A stretch of DNA of 13,235 bases, taken from Lysobacteraceae bacterium UBA6001. Lineage in GTDB: Bacteria; Pseudomonadota; Gammaproteobacteria; Xanthomonadales; Xanthomonadaceae. The translations under genes and the position numbers were made by a program. The stretch spans positions 1 through 13,235 of the forward strand of contig DJAN01000198.1 in assembly GCA_002429615.1 (NCBI GenBank), in the 5' to 3' direction. Positions within the stretch are counted from its first letter, which is position 1. Each line of letters opens with the position of its first letter. Positions 6,644 through 13,235 of the stretch are shown piece by piece. A model generated the notes under the pieces. That model worked only from the letters and a program-made list of their open reading frames with translations. It was not told where the DNA came from and ran no database searches.

Positions 6644-7231
6644 TTAGCGGGTGCCGGGGGCCGCAGCCAGACGCGCCGGGTGCGCCTGCATGGCGGCGCG
6701 CAATGCGTCCAGCATGGCGCGCGCGTTGCGCGGCTCCAGCAGCAGGCCACCTCCGCCACGGCGTGGCAACCACAGGCGCCAGCGGCCAGAGGCGACGGCG
6801 ACGAATGCGCGCTCGCCGTTCTTCAGTTTGAAGTGCCCACTGTGGAAACCCGGCAGGCCGACCCCGTTGCGCTTGCGCGCCGTGCCCAGCTCGGTGCGTT
6901 CCTCGCGGTCGAACAGGCGCGCCTTGGCCAGGTCCAGCGCCTCCACCGGCACGCTGCAGCGGTAGAAGGTGGAGCGCACGCTCAGCACGCCATCGCACAG
7001 CGTGGCGTGGCTGCGGCGCGAGGCCAGCGCGACCACCGCCCACACCGCGGTGCACACCAGTGGCGCGGTGATCTCGTGCAGGCCGTGCGCTTTCCACGCA
7101 GCAAAGCCCTGTGCGGCGATGCTGCCGCCGAGGATCAGCCACGGCGCCAGCACCAGCAGCAGCGCGCCGAGCAGCAGCGGGCGGCCTTCTAGCGTGGCCA
7201 GCTCGAAAGACATCTGCGTGGACTCAGGCAT
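6644..7231 (-). CDS. Membrane protein with bacterial PH-like domain
   Basis: A 195-residue protein with two hydrophobic segments (about residues 19-40 and 55-71), followed by a cytoplasmic-side domain resembling the bacterial PH-like family. The clearest match is [19 protein letters not shown] (121-139), which fits the N-G-[IV]-G-[LV]-P-G-[YF] ... F-[KR]-L-K-N-G pattern I associate with bPH proteins, then LWLPRR (153-158) and LLLEP (163-167). Bacterial PH-like domains usually serve as protein-interaction or membrane-associated modules. No enzyme motif is seen. ATG 7231 has a strong GAGGAGG about 9 bases upstream, whereas the later ATG 7213 has none, so I use 7231. The start overlaps the RHH gene by 8 bases. 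Position three in the SPFH operon suggests it works with the SPFH protein at the membrane (inference). Confidence 0.72.
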   Translation of the reverse strand: MPESTQMSFELATLEGRPLLLGALLLVLAPWLILGGSIAAQGFAAWKAHGLHEITAPLVCTAVWAVVALASRRSHATLCDGVLSVRSTFYRCSVPVEALDLAKARLFDREERTELGTARKRNGVGLPGFHSGHFKLKNGERAFVAVASGRWRLWLPRRGGGGLLLEPRNARAMLDALRAAMQAHPARLAAAPGTR

Positions 7232-7412
7232 CGCCGGGTTCCTCCTCGATGGCCGGCGGCGGCTTGGGCAGCCGGCCGGCCTTGCGCAGGGCATCGCGCA
7301 GCAGGTATTCGATCTGGGCGTTGAGGCTGCGCAGGTCGTCGTCGGCCCACCGCTGCGCCGCCGCCAGGACGTCGGCACTGATACGCAGCGGATAGGCCTT
7401 CTTCTCACTCAT
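7224..7412 (-). CDS. Arc-like ribbon-helix-helix DNA-binding protein
   Basis: A 62-residue protein of the Arc/MetJ ribbon-helix-helix type. The beta strand AYPLRIS (6-12) is followed by helix A (13-27) and helix B ([16 protein letters not shown], 29-44). It aligns without gaps to phage P22 Arc across NLRWPREV...SVNSEIYQRV; Arg10 corresponds to Arc R13, while positions matching Arc Q9 and N11 are Ala and Pro, so sequence preference should differ. A Pro/Glu-rich tail (50-62) follows. The ATG shares a base with the SPFH stop (TGATG) and has no SD, indicating coupled translation; a longer in-frame upstream region overlaps SPFH and is not needed. RHH proteins often repress their own operon, and a palindrome lies in this operon's promoter (8310-8326). 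Antitoxins also use this fold, but I see no toxin here. Confidence 0.82.
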   Translation of the reverse strand: MSEKKAYPLRISADVLAAAQRWADDDLRSLNAQIEYLLRDALRKAGRLPKPPPAIEEEPGDA

Positions 7413-8278
7413 CAGTACAGCGAACCGGTGTTGACGACGGGCTGGGTGCCGCGGTCGGAGCACAGCACGGTGAGCAGGTTACCGACCATCTGCGCCTTGC
7501 GCTCTTCATCCAGCACCACCACGCCACTCTTCTGCAGCTCGGACAGCGCCATTTCGACCATGCCCACCGCGCCGGCCACGATGCGCGTGCGTGCGGCGAT
7601 CACCGCGTTGGCCTGCTGGCGCTGCAGCATCGCCTGGGCGATTTCCGGCGCGTAGGCGAGGTGGCTGATGCGCGCGTCGATGACCTGCACGCCGGCGTCG
7701 GCCAAGCGCTCGGCCAGTTCGTTCTTCAGGTGCTGGGAAATCTCGCTGGCATGGCTGCGCAGCGCCAGCTGGCCTTCCTCGTGCTGGTCATACGGATAGC
7801 TGGTGGCCATCGCGCGCAGCGCCGATTCGGACTGGATGTGCACGAAGCTCTCGTAGTCATCCACGTTGTAGACCGCCTCGGAGGCGTCCACCACCTGCCA
7901 CACGATCACCGCGGCGATCTCGATCGGGCTGCCGTCCAACTCGTTGACCTTGAGTCGGCCGGATTCGAAGTTGCGCACGCGCTGGCTGATCTTCTTCTTG
8001 CCGTAGAAGGGGTTGTTCCAGCGCAGGCCGTTGTCCTTGACCGTGCCGACGTAGCGGCCGAACAGGTTCAGCACCGCGGCCTGGTTCGGCTCCAGCATGT
8101 ACAGCCCGGCCAGCACGAAGATGCCGACAGCGCAGGCGGCGATCGCCGGCACTAGCGCCCAGCCCGGCGCATGCCCCAACGGCACCAGGACCATCACCCA
8201 GGCCGAGAGCAGGAACACGGCGATCATCGCCAGGATCAGCGGGATGCCGGACAGGGACTTCAGGGGCTGCTCTTTCAT
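7412..8278 (-). CDS. SPFH/Band-7 (stomatin/slipin-like) membrane protein
   Basis: The first gene of a four-gene operon encodes a 288-residue SPFH protein. SPFH proteins form large oligomers on membranes and organise microdomains or regulate proteases. Two hydrophobic segments (about 12-34 and 39-60) anchor it. The Band-7 domain begins at [20 protein letters not shown] (61-80) and runs to about 240, with [18 protein letters not shown] (112-129) and [18 protein letters not shown] (197-214). The Ala/Gln-rich helix [17 protein letters not shown] (218-234) is typical of the family. The tail [19 protein letters not shown]...PVVNTGSLY is distinctive. There is no neighbouring NfeD or HflK/C partner, so it is not a standard HflKC or slipin-NfeD pair. 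ATG 8278 has AGGAAG about 9 bases upstream. The frame stays open far upstream, but that stretch is antisense to purT and beyond the promoter, so I reject it. Confidence 0.9.
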   Translation of the reverse strand: MKEQPLKSLSGIPLILAMIAVFLLSAWVMVLVPLGHAPGWALVPAIAACAVGIFVLAGLYMLEPNQAAVLNLFGRYVGTVKDNGLRWNNPFYGKKKISQRVRNFESGRLKVNELDGSPIEIAAVIVWQVVDASEAVYNVDDYESFVHIQSESALRAMATSYPYDQHEEGQLALRSHASEISQHLKNELAERLADAGVQVIDARISHLAYAPEIAQAMLQRQQANAVIAARTRIVAGAVGMVEMALSELQKSGVVVLDEERKAQMVGNLLTVLCSDRGTQPVVNTGSLY

Positions 8279-8307
8279 GACAGGGGCTTCCTTGTAGGTT
8301 CGAGGAG

Positions 8308-8335
8308 AAGATATCAAATTGATATCAGTCCGCAA
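8308..8335 (-). promoter_or_regulatory. Promoter of the SPFH operon
   Basis: On the minus strand TTGCGG (8335-8330) is a -35 candidate, 16 bases from TATCTT (8313-8308) as -10. Transcription would start near 8301, giving a leader of about 22 bases that contains the SD before ATG 8278. The hexamers are only moderate (three and four matches), but placement relative to the gene is ideal and the spacer is occupied by the palindrome at 8310-8326. Confidence 0.5.
8310..8326. promoter_or_regulatory. Perfect palindromic operator candidate of the SPFH operon
   Basis: GATATCAAATTGATATC is a perfect inverted repeat (8-base arms around one base) in a region otherwise near 70% GC. It also reads as two GATATC hexamers, each itself palindromic, starting exactly 11 bases apart, about one helical turn. 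It covers the -35/-10 spacer and part of the -10 of the SPFH promoter, where a bound repressor would block RNA polymerase. The Arc-like protein of the same operon is the obvious candidate ligand (inference). Confidence 0.65.
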
Positions 8336-8385
8336 GTGCCCCCGCCGGGGCGGGCGGCAGGCGGGGCGCGTGAAGGCCCAGCCGG

Positions 8386-8391
8386 TAGAAT
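8386..8391 (+). promoter_or_regulatory. Possible -10 element of purT
   Basis: TAGAAT lies 31 bases before the purT ATG and would start transcription near 8398. No recognisable -35 is found at 16-18 bases upstream, where the sequence is almost pure G/C. The TAG-A/G-AT form resembles the -10 of the SRPBCC/GyrI gene. No PurR-like palindrome is seen. Confidence 0.3.
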
Positions 8392-8422
8392 TGGCGCCCC
8401 TTCTCCACCCGCTGGAACCGCC

Positions 8423-9610
8423 ATGACCACCCTCGGCACCCCGCTGTCTCCTTCCGCCACCCGCGTGCTGCTGCTGGGCTCGGGCGAGCTGGGCAAGGAG
8501 GTGGCGATCGAACTGCAGCGGTTCGGCGTGGAGGTCATCGCCGCCGACCGCTATGCCGATGCCCCGGCGATGCAGGTCGCGCATCGTTCGCACGTGGTGG
8601 ACATGTTGGATGCGATGGCACTGCGCGAGCTGATCGCGCGCGAGCAGCCGCACCTGATCGTGCCGGAGATCGAGGCGATCCATACCGAGACGCTGGAGCA
8701 GCTGGAGCAGCTGCATGGCCAGCGGGTGATCCCGACCGCACGCGCGGCGCGCCTGACCATGGACCGCGAAGGCATCCGCCGCCTGGCCGCCGAGACCCTC
8801 GGCCTGCCGACCTCGCCGTACCGCTTCGTCGATACCCATGAGGAGTACCGCGCCGCGGTGCAGGCGATCGGCCTGCCGTGCGTGGTGAAGCCGGTGATGT
8901 CGTCCTCCGGCAAGGGCCAGAGCACGCTGCGCCAGGCCACCGATGTCGACCGCGCCTGGGAATACGCGCAGACCGGCGGCCGCGCCGGTGCCGGGCGTTG
9001 CATCGTGGAAGGTTTCATCGACTTCGAATACGAGATCACCCTGCTTACCGTGCGCCACGCCGGGGGCACGTCGTTCTGCGATCCGATCGGCCACTGGCAG
9101 CAGGACGGCGACTACCGCGAGAGCTGGCAGCCGCAGCCGATGTCGGCGCGTGCGCTGGCGCGCGCGCAGGAGATTTCGCAGGCGATCACCGACGCGCTCG
9201 GCGGTTGGGGCCTGTTCGGCGTGGAGCTGTTCGTGCGTGGCGACGAGGTGTGGTTCAGCGAGGTGTCGCCGCGGCCGCATGACACCGGGCTGGTGACGCT
9301 GGCCTCGCAGGAACTGAGCGAATTCGCGCTGCATGCGCGCGCGATCCTGGGGTTGCCGATCCCGACCATCCGCCAGCTGGGCCCGTCGGCGTCATGCGCG
9401 ATGCTGGCGCACGGCGAGGGCGTGCCGCGCTTCGAGCATGTGGAAGTGGCACTGGCCAAGCCGGGCACCGCGCTGCGCCTGTTCGGCAAGCCGAGCGTGC
9501 ACGGGCATCGCCGCGTGGGTGTGACGCTGGCGCGGGCCGAGAGCATCGACGAGGCGCGCGCGCTGGCGCGTGAGGCGGCCGCGGCGATCGAGATTCATCT
9601 GGACGCGTAA
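8423..9610 (+). CDS. purT: Formate-dependent phosphoribosylglycinamide formyltransferase (GAR transformylase 2)
   Basis: PurT catalyses the third step of purine synthesis, making formyl-GAR from GAR, formate and ATP without folate, as an alternative to PurN. The 395 residues match the family length (392 in E. coli). The N-terminal preATP-grasp domain has [17 protein letters not shown] (14-30), then [17 protein letters not shown], and the [18 protein letters not shown] segment. The ATP-grasp domain carries [15 protein letters not shown] (152-166), [16 protein letters not shown], and the metal-binding, PurT-typical GVELFV...[14 protein letters not shown]. The C-terminal part has [18 protein letters not shown] start at ATG 8423, with GGA about 8 bases upstream; the frame is open further left, but that is the divergent promoter region. 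It is monocistronic and convergent with the EEP gene, with a REP pair after its stop. Confidence 0.97.
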   Translation: MTTLGTPLSPSATRVLLLGSGELGKEVAIELQRFGVEVIAADRYADAPAMQVAHRSHVVDMLDAMALRELIAREQPHLIVPEIEAIHTETLEQLEQLHGQRVIPTARAARLTMDREGIRRLAAETLGLPTSPYRFVDTHEEYRAAVQAIGLPCVVKPVMSSSGKGQSTLRQATDVDRAWEYAQTGGRAGAGRCIVEGFIDFEYEITLLTVRHAGGTSFCDPIGHWQQDGDYRESWQPQPMSARALARAQEISQAITDALGGWGLFGVELFVRGDEVWFSEVSPRPHDTGLVTLASQELSEFALHARAILGLPIPTIRQLGPSASCAMLAHGEGVPRFEHVEVALAKPGTALRLFGKPSVHGHRRVGVTLARAESIDEARALAREAAAAIEIHLDA

Positions 9611-9630
9611 TTGCCTCGGCCTCGGCGGCC

Positions 9631-9714
9631 GTCGGGGCTGAAGCCCCTCCTACAAAAGAGCCAGATCAGCCTTCGCCGCTCCTCGCAAATTGTAGGAGCG
9701 GCTTCAGCCGCGAC
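9631..9714. repeat. Second inverted REP pair (REPIN-like)
   Basis: A minus-strand arm (9631-9654) and a plus-strand arm (9691-9714) flank a 36-base spacer. The first arm carries the GGGCTTCAGCCC core and the second the CGGCTTCAGCCG core, both headed TGTAGGAG and followed by CGAC. This is the same pair of arm types as the unit at 5731-5830, but the whole unit is inverted relative to it, and the spacer sequence is unrelated. It fills the gap between convergent purT and the EEP gene. Confidence 0.87.
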
Positions 9715-9724
9715 CGGAAAGCCG

Positions 9725-9742
9725 CGGGGTCCTGAAACCCCG
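9725..9742 (-). terminator. Small hairpin after the EEP gene stop
   Basis: Immediately after the minus-strand stop at 9744, CGGGGT and ACCCCG pair (6 bp) around a 6-base loop, followed on the minus strand by CGGCTTTCC. The stem is short and the tail is not a true T-run. It may act with the neighbouring REP arms. Confidence 0.3.
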
Positions 9743-9743
9743 T

Positions 9744-10955
9744 TTACTTCACATCCACCCACACCAGATGGTGGTCGCTGCCATCGGCGATGGCCGCATG
9801 CGCATCGCTGCTGGCCGGCCAGAACACACCGCTGCCGACATACTGGAAACCACTCGACGGCAGCACGTAATCCAGTCGCATCGCGCCGGCCTTCGGGCCG
9901 AAATCGCCGGTCACCTGCGCCGGCGCGCCGCGATGCGCGATGCCCTTGGCGGCATACGCCTTGGCGGCCTCTTCGCCGCCGGCGCTGGTCGGCGTCGGAT
10001 AGCGCAGCACGCGCGGATGCTCGACCAGCTCGACGATCGCCTCATGCCGGCCGTCGCCGTCCACCGGATCGTTGTTGAGGTCACCCAGGATCACGAAGCG
10101 CGCATCCGCGGCCAGGCCGCCGCAGCGCCCGGCGTCGTCGCACAGCCAGTCCGCCGCGTCGCCGGACAGGTAGGCCTGCCACAGCCGGATCTCGTCATGG
10201 TTGCGCGCCGCGTTGCGCTTCTCCTTGCCATCGAACACCGGCGGCGTCGGGTGCGACACCAGCATGTGCACCACGCCGCCCGGGGTACGCACCGGCACGT
10301 CCCAATGCGACTTCGACGACAACCGCAGCTGCGCCCATACCGCATCGTTCCAGAACGGCTTGCCGGTGCCCGGCACCATCGGCCGCAGCGCACCCGGCAT
10401 CGCGCTCCATTTGAACAGCTGGAAGCTACGCACGGCGGCTTCGTCGATCGGATACTTCGACAGCACCAGCATGCCGTACTGGCCCGGGTGCAGGCCGTAG
10501 CCCCAGGCGTCGTTGCCGCGGTTGCGGCCCTGGCCGCCGACTTCGCCGTTGTTGTCCAGGTCCAGCCCGCTCTGCACCCCGGTATTCACCGGCGCCAGGT
10601 AACGGTACGGATAGCGCAGCGCCTCGCCACCGCCCGGCTGCGCCACTTCGAGATAGCGATGCTGGAACAGGTCGGCGGCGCGATGGGCGTCGTCGTAATC
10701 GAACTCGTTGAGCAGCACCATGTCCGGGCGCGCGTTCTGCAGCACCGCGGCGATCTTGCGCGCGTGTTCGCTGTCGCCTTCCAGCTCGGCGATCAGGCCA
10801 CCGGCTTCGTCCGAATACAGCGAGGTGTTGTAGGTGGCCAGGCGCAGCGGCGCGGCGGCCTCGGTACGGGCGGAAGTGGCCGGCGTGGCGGCGGGCTGGT
10901 GGGCGCAGGACGCGCACAGCAGGGTCAGGGCGAGGAGCAGGGCGGGTCGGATCAT
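9744..10955 (-). CDS. Exported endonuclease/exonuclease/phosphatase (EEP) family protein, probable lipoprotein
   Basis: This 403-residue protein has a signal peptide (MIRPALLLALTLLCASC) with a probable lipobox ending at Cys17; the -3 residue is Cys instead of the usual Leu, so lipidation is likely but not certain. A Pro/Ala/Thr linker leads to the EEP domain from about residue 36: LATYNTS (N43), the metal-binding glutamate in VLLNEFDYD (E84), VSHPTPP with a candidate catalytic H235, VILGDLNNDP (288-297), LDYVLPS (D362) and the terminal SDHHLVWV (393-400). A Gly/Asn/Asp-rich insert (LDLDNNGEVGGQGRNRGNDA, 131-150) is seen. All core EEP residues are there, so it is probably an active metal-dependent phosphoesterase outside the cytoplasm, perhaps for phosphate scavenging or extracellular DNA. 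Substrate is undetermined. It lies 52 bases after bpt on the same strand and may share its transcript. Confidence 0.82.
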   Translation of the reverse strand: MIRPALLLALTLLCASCAHQPAATPATSARTEAAAPLRLATYNTSLYSDEAGGLIAELEGDSEHARKIAAVLQNARPDMVLLNEFDYDDAHRAADLFQHRYLEVAQPGGGEALRYPYRYLAPVNTGVQSGLDLDNNGEVGGQGRNRGNDAWGYGLHPGQYGMLVLSKYPIDEAAVRSFQLFKWSAMPGALRPMVPGTGKPFWNDAVWAQLRLSSKSHWDVPVRTPGGVVHMLVSHPTPPVFDGKEKRNAARNHDEIRLWQAYLSGDAADWLCDDAGRCGGLAADARFVILGDLNNDPVDGDGRHEAIVELVEHPRVLRYPTPTSAGGEEAAKAYAAKGIAHRGAPAQVTGDFGPKAGAMRLDYVLPSSGFQYVGSGVFWPASSDAHAAIADGSDHHLVWVDVK

Positions 10956-11007
10956 GCGCGGATTCTCGCACGCAGCCTGCGACAGACGGATGTCGGGATC
11001 GGGCGGC

Positions 11008-11775
11008 TCAGCGGCTCACGTCGACCGCGCCCCAGGTGCTGGCGAAGTCGCGCCACTGGCGGCCGTCGTAGGCCTCCAGGCCAAGGAAGCGCCGCTTGTA
11101 ATCCATCTTGCCGTGGCCGCGGATCCAGTAGCCGAGATAGACGTGTTCCAGTCCTTCGCGGCGGGCCCATTCGATCTGCAGCAGGATCGCCAGCGTGCCC
11201 AGGCCGCGTGCGGCGGCATCCGGCGCGTAGAACGTATAGACCGCCGACAGCGCGCGATCGGTCACGTCGGTCACCGCCACCGCCAGCAGCCGGCCACGCT
11301 GGCCCGGCGCGGACGGCTCGCGGATCTCCAGGAAGCGCCCGTGCGACCACGCACCGATCAGGAACTGGTCGAACTCACGCGGGCCATGGTCGTCCATGCC
11401 GCCGCCGGGATGGCGATGGCGCAGATATTCGGTATACAGCGCCAGCTGCTCGTCGGTGCGCTGGGCGGCGACGATGCGGCTGGTCAGGCCGGCATTGCGT
11501 TGCAGGCAGCGGCGCTGGCTGCGATCGGGGCGGAACCGCTGCACCGGGATGCGCACCGGCACGCAGGCCTGGCACTGCTCGCAATGCGGGCGATAGACCA
11601 GGTCGCCGGAACGACGGAAACCCCAGGCCAGCGCCTGCGGATAGATCGACCCCAGGCGCGGGTCGTGCGGGTCCAGCACCAGGTCGCGCGCCAGCCGGTC
11701 CGGCCAGTAACCGCACGCATGCTGTCCGGTCTGGAACAGGCGCAGGTCTTCGCGGTTGTCGGCATGGATGGCCAT
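11008..11775 (-). CDS. bpt: Aspartate/glutamate leucyltransferase (N-end rule aminoacyl-tRNA-protein transferase)
   Basis: Bpt transfers leucine from Leu-tRNA to proteins with N-terminal Asp or Glu, marking them for ClpS/ClpAP degradation in the cytosol. The 255 residues match the family. The N-terminal ATE domain shows [18 protein letters not shown] (19-36), GFRRSG (52-57) and [18 protein letters not shown] (61-78) with C21, C65, C68 and C71, then FRPDRSQRR (81-89). The C-terminal GNAT-like domain has [46 protein letters not shown] and [19 protein letters not shown]. The frame is open far upstream, antisense to the EF-hand gene, but homology begins at ATG 11775. No ribosome site precedes that ATG, and a -10-like TATGCT ends 7 bases before it, which hints at a leaderless mRNA. 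Confidence 0.93.
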   Translation of the reverse strand: MAIHADNREDLRLFQTGQHACGYWPDRLARDLVLDPHDPRLGSIYPQALAWGFRRSGDLVYRPHCEQCQACVPVRIPVQRFRPDRSQRRCLQRNAGLTSRIVAAQRTDEQLALYTEYLRHRHPGGGMDDHGPREFDQFLIGAWSHGRFLEIREPSAPGQRGRLLAVAVTDVTDRALSAVYTFYAPDAAARGLGTLAILLQIEWARREGLEHVYLGYWIRGHGKMDYKRRFLGLEAYDGRQWRDFASTWGAVDVSR

Positions 11776-11781
11776 GTCGAA

Positions 11782-11787
11782 AGCATA
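11782..11787 (-). promoter_or_regulatory. -10-like element placing transcription start at the bpt ATG
   Basis: TATGCT on the minus strand (11787-11782) is a fair -10 hexamer. Counting seven bases downstream puts +1 on the A of the bpt start codon (11775). No -35 match is found 17 bases upstream. There is no purine-rich ribosome site before the ATG. Confidence 0.27.
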
Positions 11788-11955
11788 GCGCCTGTGGCGG
11801 GGCAGGGGCGGCGCCTGTCCGCTGGATGAATGCGGCCGGTCGCAGGTCAACCGCGCACGCCGCCGCCCGTTGATGTCAGCGATGGCGCGATCACGACGCG
11901 CGTCGGATCCCGGGCAGCGGCCCTGGATCACTCGTATCCCCAACGGAGCAAGTCC

Positions 11956-12558
11956 ATGACCTACCGCAAGCCCCTTATCGTCCTGGCCGTGCTGGCCGCC
12001 CTGAGCAGCGCCTCCGCCTTCGCCGTCGACATGCCGCCGGCCGACGGTGGTCCGCATGGCCTGGCCAAGCTGGATACCAACGGCGACGGCGCGATCGACC
12101 GCAGCGAAGCCGCCAAGGCACCGCACCTGGCGCAGAACTTCGACAAGCTCGACAAGAACAAGGATGGCAAGCTGACCCCGGACGAGCTGCCCAAGCGCGG
12201 TGACTTCCGTCGCGGCGGGCATGACGCGATGGCCAAGCTCGACACCAACAAGGACGGCCGCATCAGCCGCGAGGAAGCCAAGGCCGATCCGAAGTTCGCC
12301 GAGCGCTTCGACAAGATGGACGTCAACAAGGACGGCTATGTCGACAAGGCCGACTTCGAAGCGCGCATGAAGCAGTCGCGCGACGAATGGTTCACCGCCG
12401 CCGACACCGACAAGGACGGCAAGCTGAGCAAGGCCGAGTTCGACGCGGCCGCCGCCAAGCGCCCGCCGTTCGGCCACGGCCCGCGGGGCGACCACGGTCC
12501 GCGCGACGGCAAGCACGCCGGCAAGCCGGTGCCGCCGCCGGCCGATGCGGCCAAGTAA
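11956..12558 (+). CDS. Exported EF-hand calcium-binding protein with five EF loops
   Basis: This 200-residue exported protein has a cleavable signal peptide ([20 protein letters not shown], with likely cleavage after AFA at residue 23). It carries five canonical 12-residue EF-hand loops: 40-51 [12 protein letters not shown], 66-77 [12 protein letters not shown], 96-107 [12 protein letters not shown], 122-133 [12 protein letters not shown] and 150-161 [12 protein letters not shown]. All calcium-coordinating positions are acidic or Asn as expected; loop four has Asp at position 12 in place of Glu. Loops 1-2 and 3-4 are each 26 residues apart, suggesting two EF pairs from an internal duplication, plus a single fifth. 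A Gly/His/Pro/Lys-rich tail (172-195) could bind metal. The location would be periplasmic or extracellular. It probably buffers or senses calcium; a partner is unknown. ATG 11956 has GGAG 7 bases upstream, and a strong terminator follows. It is divergent from bpt. Confidence 0.9.
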   Translation: MTYRKPLIVLAVLAALSSASAFAVDMPPADGGPHGLAKLDTNGDGAIDRSEAAKAPHLAQNFDKLDKNKDGKLTPDELPKRGDFRRGGHDAMAKLDTNKDGRISREEAKADPKFAERFDKMDVNKDGYVDKADFEARMKQSRDEWFTAADTDKDGKLSKAEFDAAAAKRPPFGHGPRGDHGPRDGKHAGKPVPPPADAAK

Positions 12559-12590
12559 ACCGCAACACGCAACACTGGCGCCGATCGACG

Positions 12591-12627
12591 ACGCCCCACG
12601 CAGCGATGCGTGGGGCGTTTTTCTTTT
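12591..12627 (+). terminator. Rho-independent terminator of the EF-hand gene
   Basis: ACGCCCCACGCA (12591-12602) pairs perfectly over 12 bp with TGCGTGGGGCGT (12607-12618) around a GCGA (GNRA-type) tetraloop, followed by TTTTCTTTT. It is a strong terminator for plus-strand transcription. On the minus strand no T-run follows, so it is not an obvious terminator for the convergent gene, whose stop lies at 12643. Confidence 0.92.
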
Positions 12628-12642
12628 GTCAGTGCATGCGGT

Positions 12643-13235
12643 TCAGAACACGCCGTGCACGCGCAGCGTCCACAGCGCGGTGCCCAGGACGAAAATGTTG
12701 GACCAGAACACCGCCGGGCGGCCGAAGGTGCTCTGGTAGATCCAGGTCGGCCGCGTGCGGCCGTGGCGTGCGGCATCGCGCGCCAGCAGCGGGCGCATCA
12801 GTCGTGGCAGCGTGACCAGGCACTGGTAGTTCACCACCAGCATGCCGGCGCCGAGCGCGCCCAGCGTCCACCACACGCCGGCACCGGCCAGGCTCAGCAG
12901 CAGCGTCGGCACGCATGCCGCGGCGGCGGTGAGCATCATCAGGCGCACGAGGCGGCGGATCCGCACGCGCTCGGCTTCGTGTTCGGCATAGGTCAGCAGG
13001 TAGAAGCTGCTGGCGTAGGTGGCGATGAAGCCGATCGCCAGCGCGATGCCGATCACCCGCCAGGCATCGACCGGGATGGCGCCGGCACGCGCGCACACCG
13101 CCGCGCCGAGCGATCCGAGCGCGGTGCCCCCCGACAGTGCCGACACCCCCAGGCTGCCGCCCAGCTTGGACGCACCGCTGGCGGTGCCCAGGCCGGCGCC
13201 GAGCGTGGCCGCCGCGATCGTGGTGCCGGCCAAGA
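12643..13235 (-). CDS. Unrecognised multi-pass membrane protein (N-terminus cut by window)
   Basis: The reading frame is open to the right edge; a TTG at 13233 could in principle start it, but the edge probably cuts the gene, so its true length is unknown. At least 196 residues are visible. The first 50 are Gly/Ala/Ser/Thr-rich (GAGLGTASGASKLGGSLGVS and similar), perhaps the end of a hydrophobic glycine-rich region. Then come about four membrane segments: around residues 60-83, 97-117, 119-141 and 174-190. A charged loop AEHEAERVRIRRLVR (82-96) lies between the first two, and a basic loop (about 145-165) precedes the last. I do not recognise the family and see no enzymatic motif. It converges with the EF-hand gene, with 84 bases between stops. 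Confidence 0.6.
   Translation of the reverse strand, partial: LAGTTIAAATLGAGLGTASGASKLGGSLGVSALSGGTALGSLGAAVCARAGAIPVDAWRVIGIALAIGFIATYASSFYLLTYAEHEAERVRIRRLVRLMMLTAAAACVPTLLLSLAGAGVWWTLGALGAGMLVVNYQCLVTLPRLMRPLLARDAARHGRTRPTWIYQSTFGRPAVFWSNIFVLGTALWTLRVHGVF

Noticed and set aside
7224..7412. Antitoxin of a toxin-antitoxin pair
   Set aside because: The fold fits, but neither neighbour resembles a toxin; both are membrane proteins with SPFH and PH-like domains.
7412..8278. HflK/HflC or slipin-NfeD assignment for the SPFH gene
   Set aside because: No second SPFH gene and no NfeD-like gene is adjacent, and the C-terminal tail differs from HflC.
8279..9334. Upstream extension of the SPFH reading frame opposite purT
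   Set aside because: It lies beyond the SPFH promoter and ribosome site and mirrors purT codons; SPFH homology begins at the ATG at 8278.
9768..11873. Very long plus-strand open frame (about 700 codons) across the EEP and bpt genes
   Set aside because: It is antisense to two well-supported genes, its translation is Arg/Gly/His/Ala-rich with no domain, and long antisense frames are expected in DNA of this GC content.
11776..12516. Upstream extension of the bpt reading frame opposite the EF-hand gene
   Set aside because: It is antisense to a gene with five intact EF loops, and Bpt family similarity starts at ATG 11775.

Overview
The window reads as chromosomal DNA of a GC-rich gammaproteobacterium of the Xanthomonadaceae (Lysobacteraceae), most likely Stenotrophomonas or a close relative such as Pseudoxanthomonas. 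The basis is the very high GC content, the MinC N-terminus typical of xanthomonads, GTAG-headed REP repeats, and a purT / EF-hand / Bpt gene set. I see no phage, transposase, CRISPR array, tRNA or rRNA. Gene spacing is tight and base composition even, so this looks like ordinary core or near-core chromosome.

Layout. At 1-1005 (minus) a GNAT acetyltransferase lies directly upstream of minC, which runs off the left edge. At 1262-3123 (plus) a membrane histidine kinase and its NarL-type response regulator overlap by one base. At 3373-4548 (plus) is a membrane-anchored SRPBCC protein fused to a GyrI-like domain, with its own promoter and a strong terminator. At 4651-5704 (plus) are a DUF423 membrane protein and a HhH-GPD 3-methyladenine DNA glycosylase. 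At 8278-5834 (minus) is a compact four-gene operon: SPFH/Band-7 membrane protein, Arc-like ribbon-helix-helix (RHH) protein, membrane protein with a bacterial PH domain, and VanY-type D,D-carboxypeptidase. At 8423-9610 (plus) purT is divergent from that operon. At 10955-9744 (minus) is a probable secreted or lipoprotein endonuclease/exonuclease/phosphatase-fold protein, and upstream of it on the same strand, at 11775-11008, is bpt, the N-end-rule aminoacyl transferase. At 11956-12558 (plus) is an exported five-EF-hand protein with a strong terminator. From 12643 to the right edge (minus) is an unrecognised membrane protein, incomplete at its N-terminus.

The most interesting unit is the SPFH operon. 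Its genes overlap or nearly touch. Its promoter carries a perfect AT-rich palindrome, GATATCAAATTGATATC, placed between -35 and -10 with half-sites 11 bp apart, and its second gene encodes an Arc-like DNA-binding protein that could be the autorepressor. The set suggests a self-regulated membrane-microdomain / cell-envelope module. Its function is inferred, not known.

Both gaps between convergent genes with closely spaced stops (5705-5833 and 9611-9743) hold a pair of inverted REP elements, one CGGC-type and one GGGC-type. The base change is compensated inside each hairpin. These look like REPIN units that may double as bidirectional terminators or mRNA 3'-end stabilisers.
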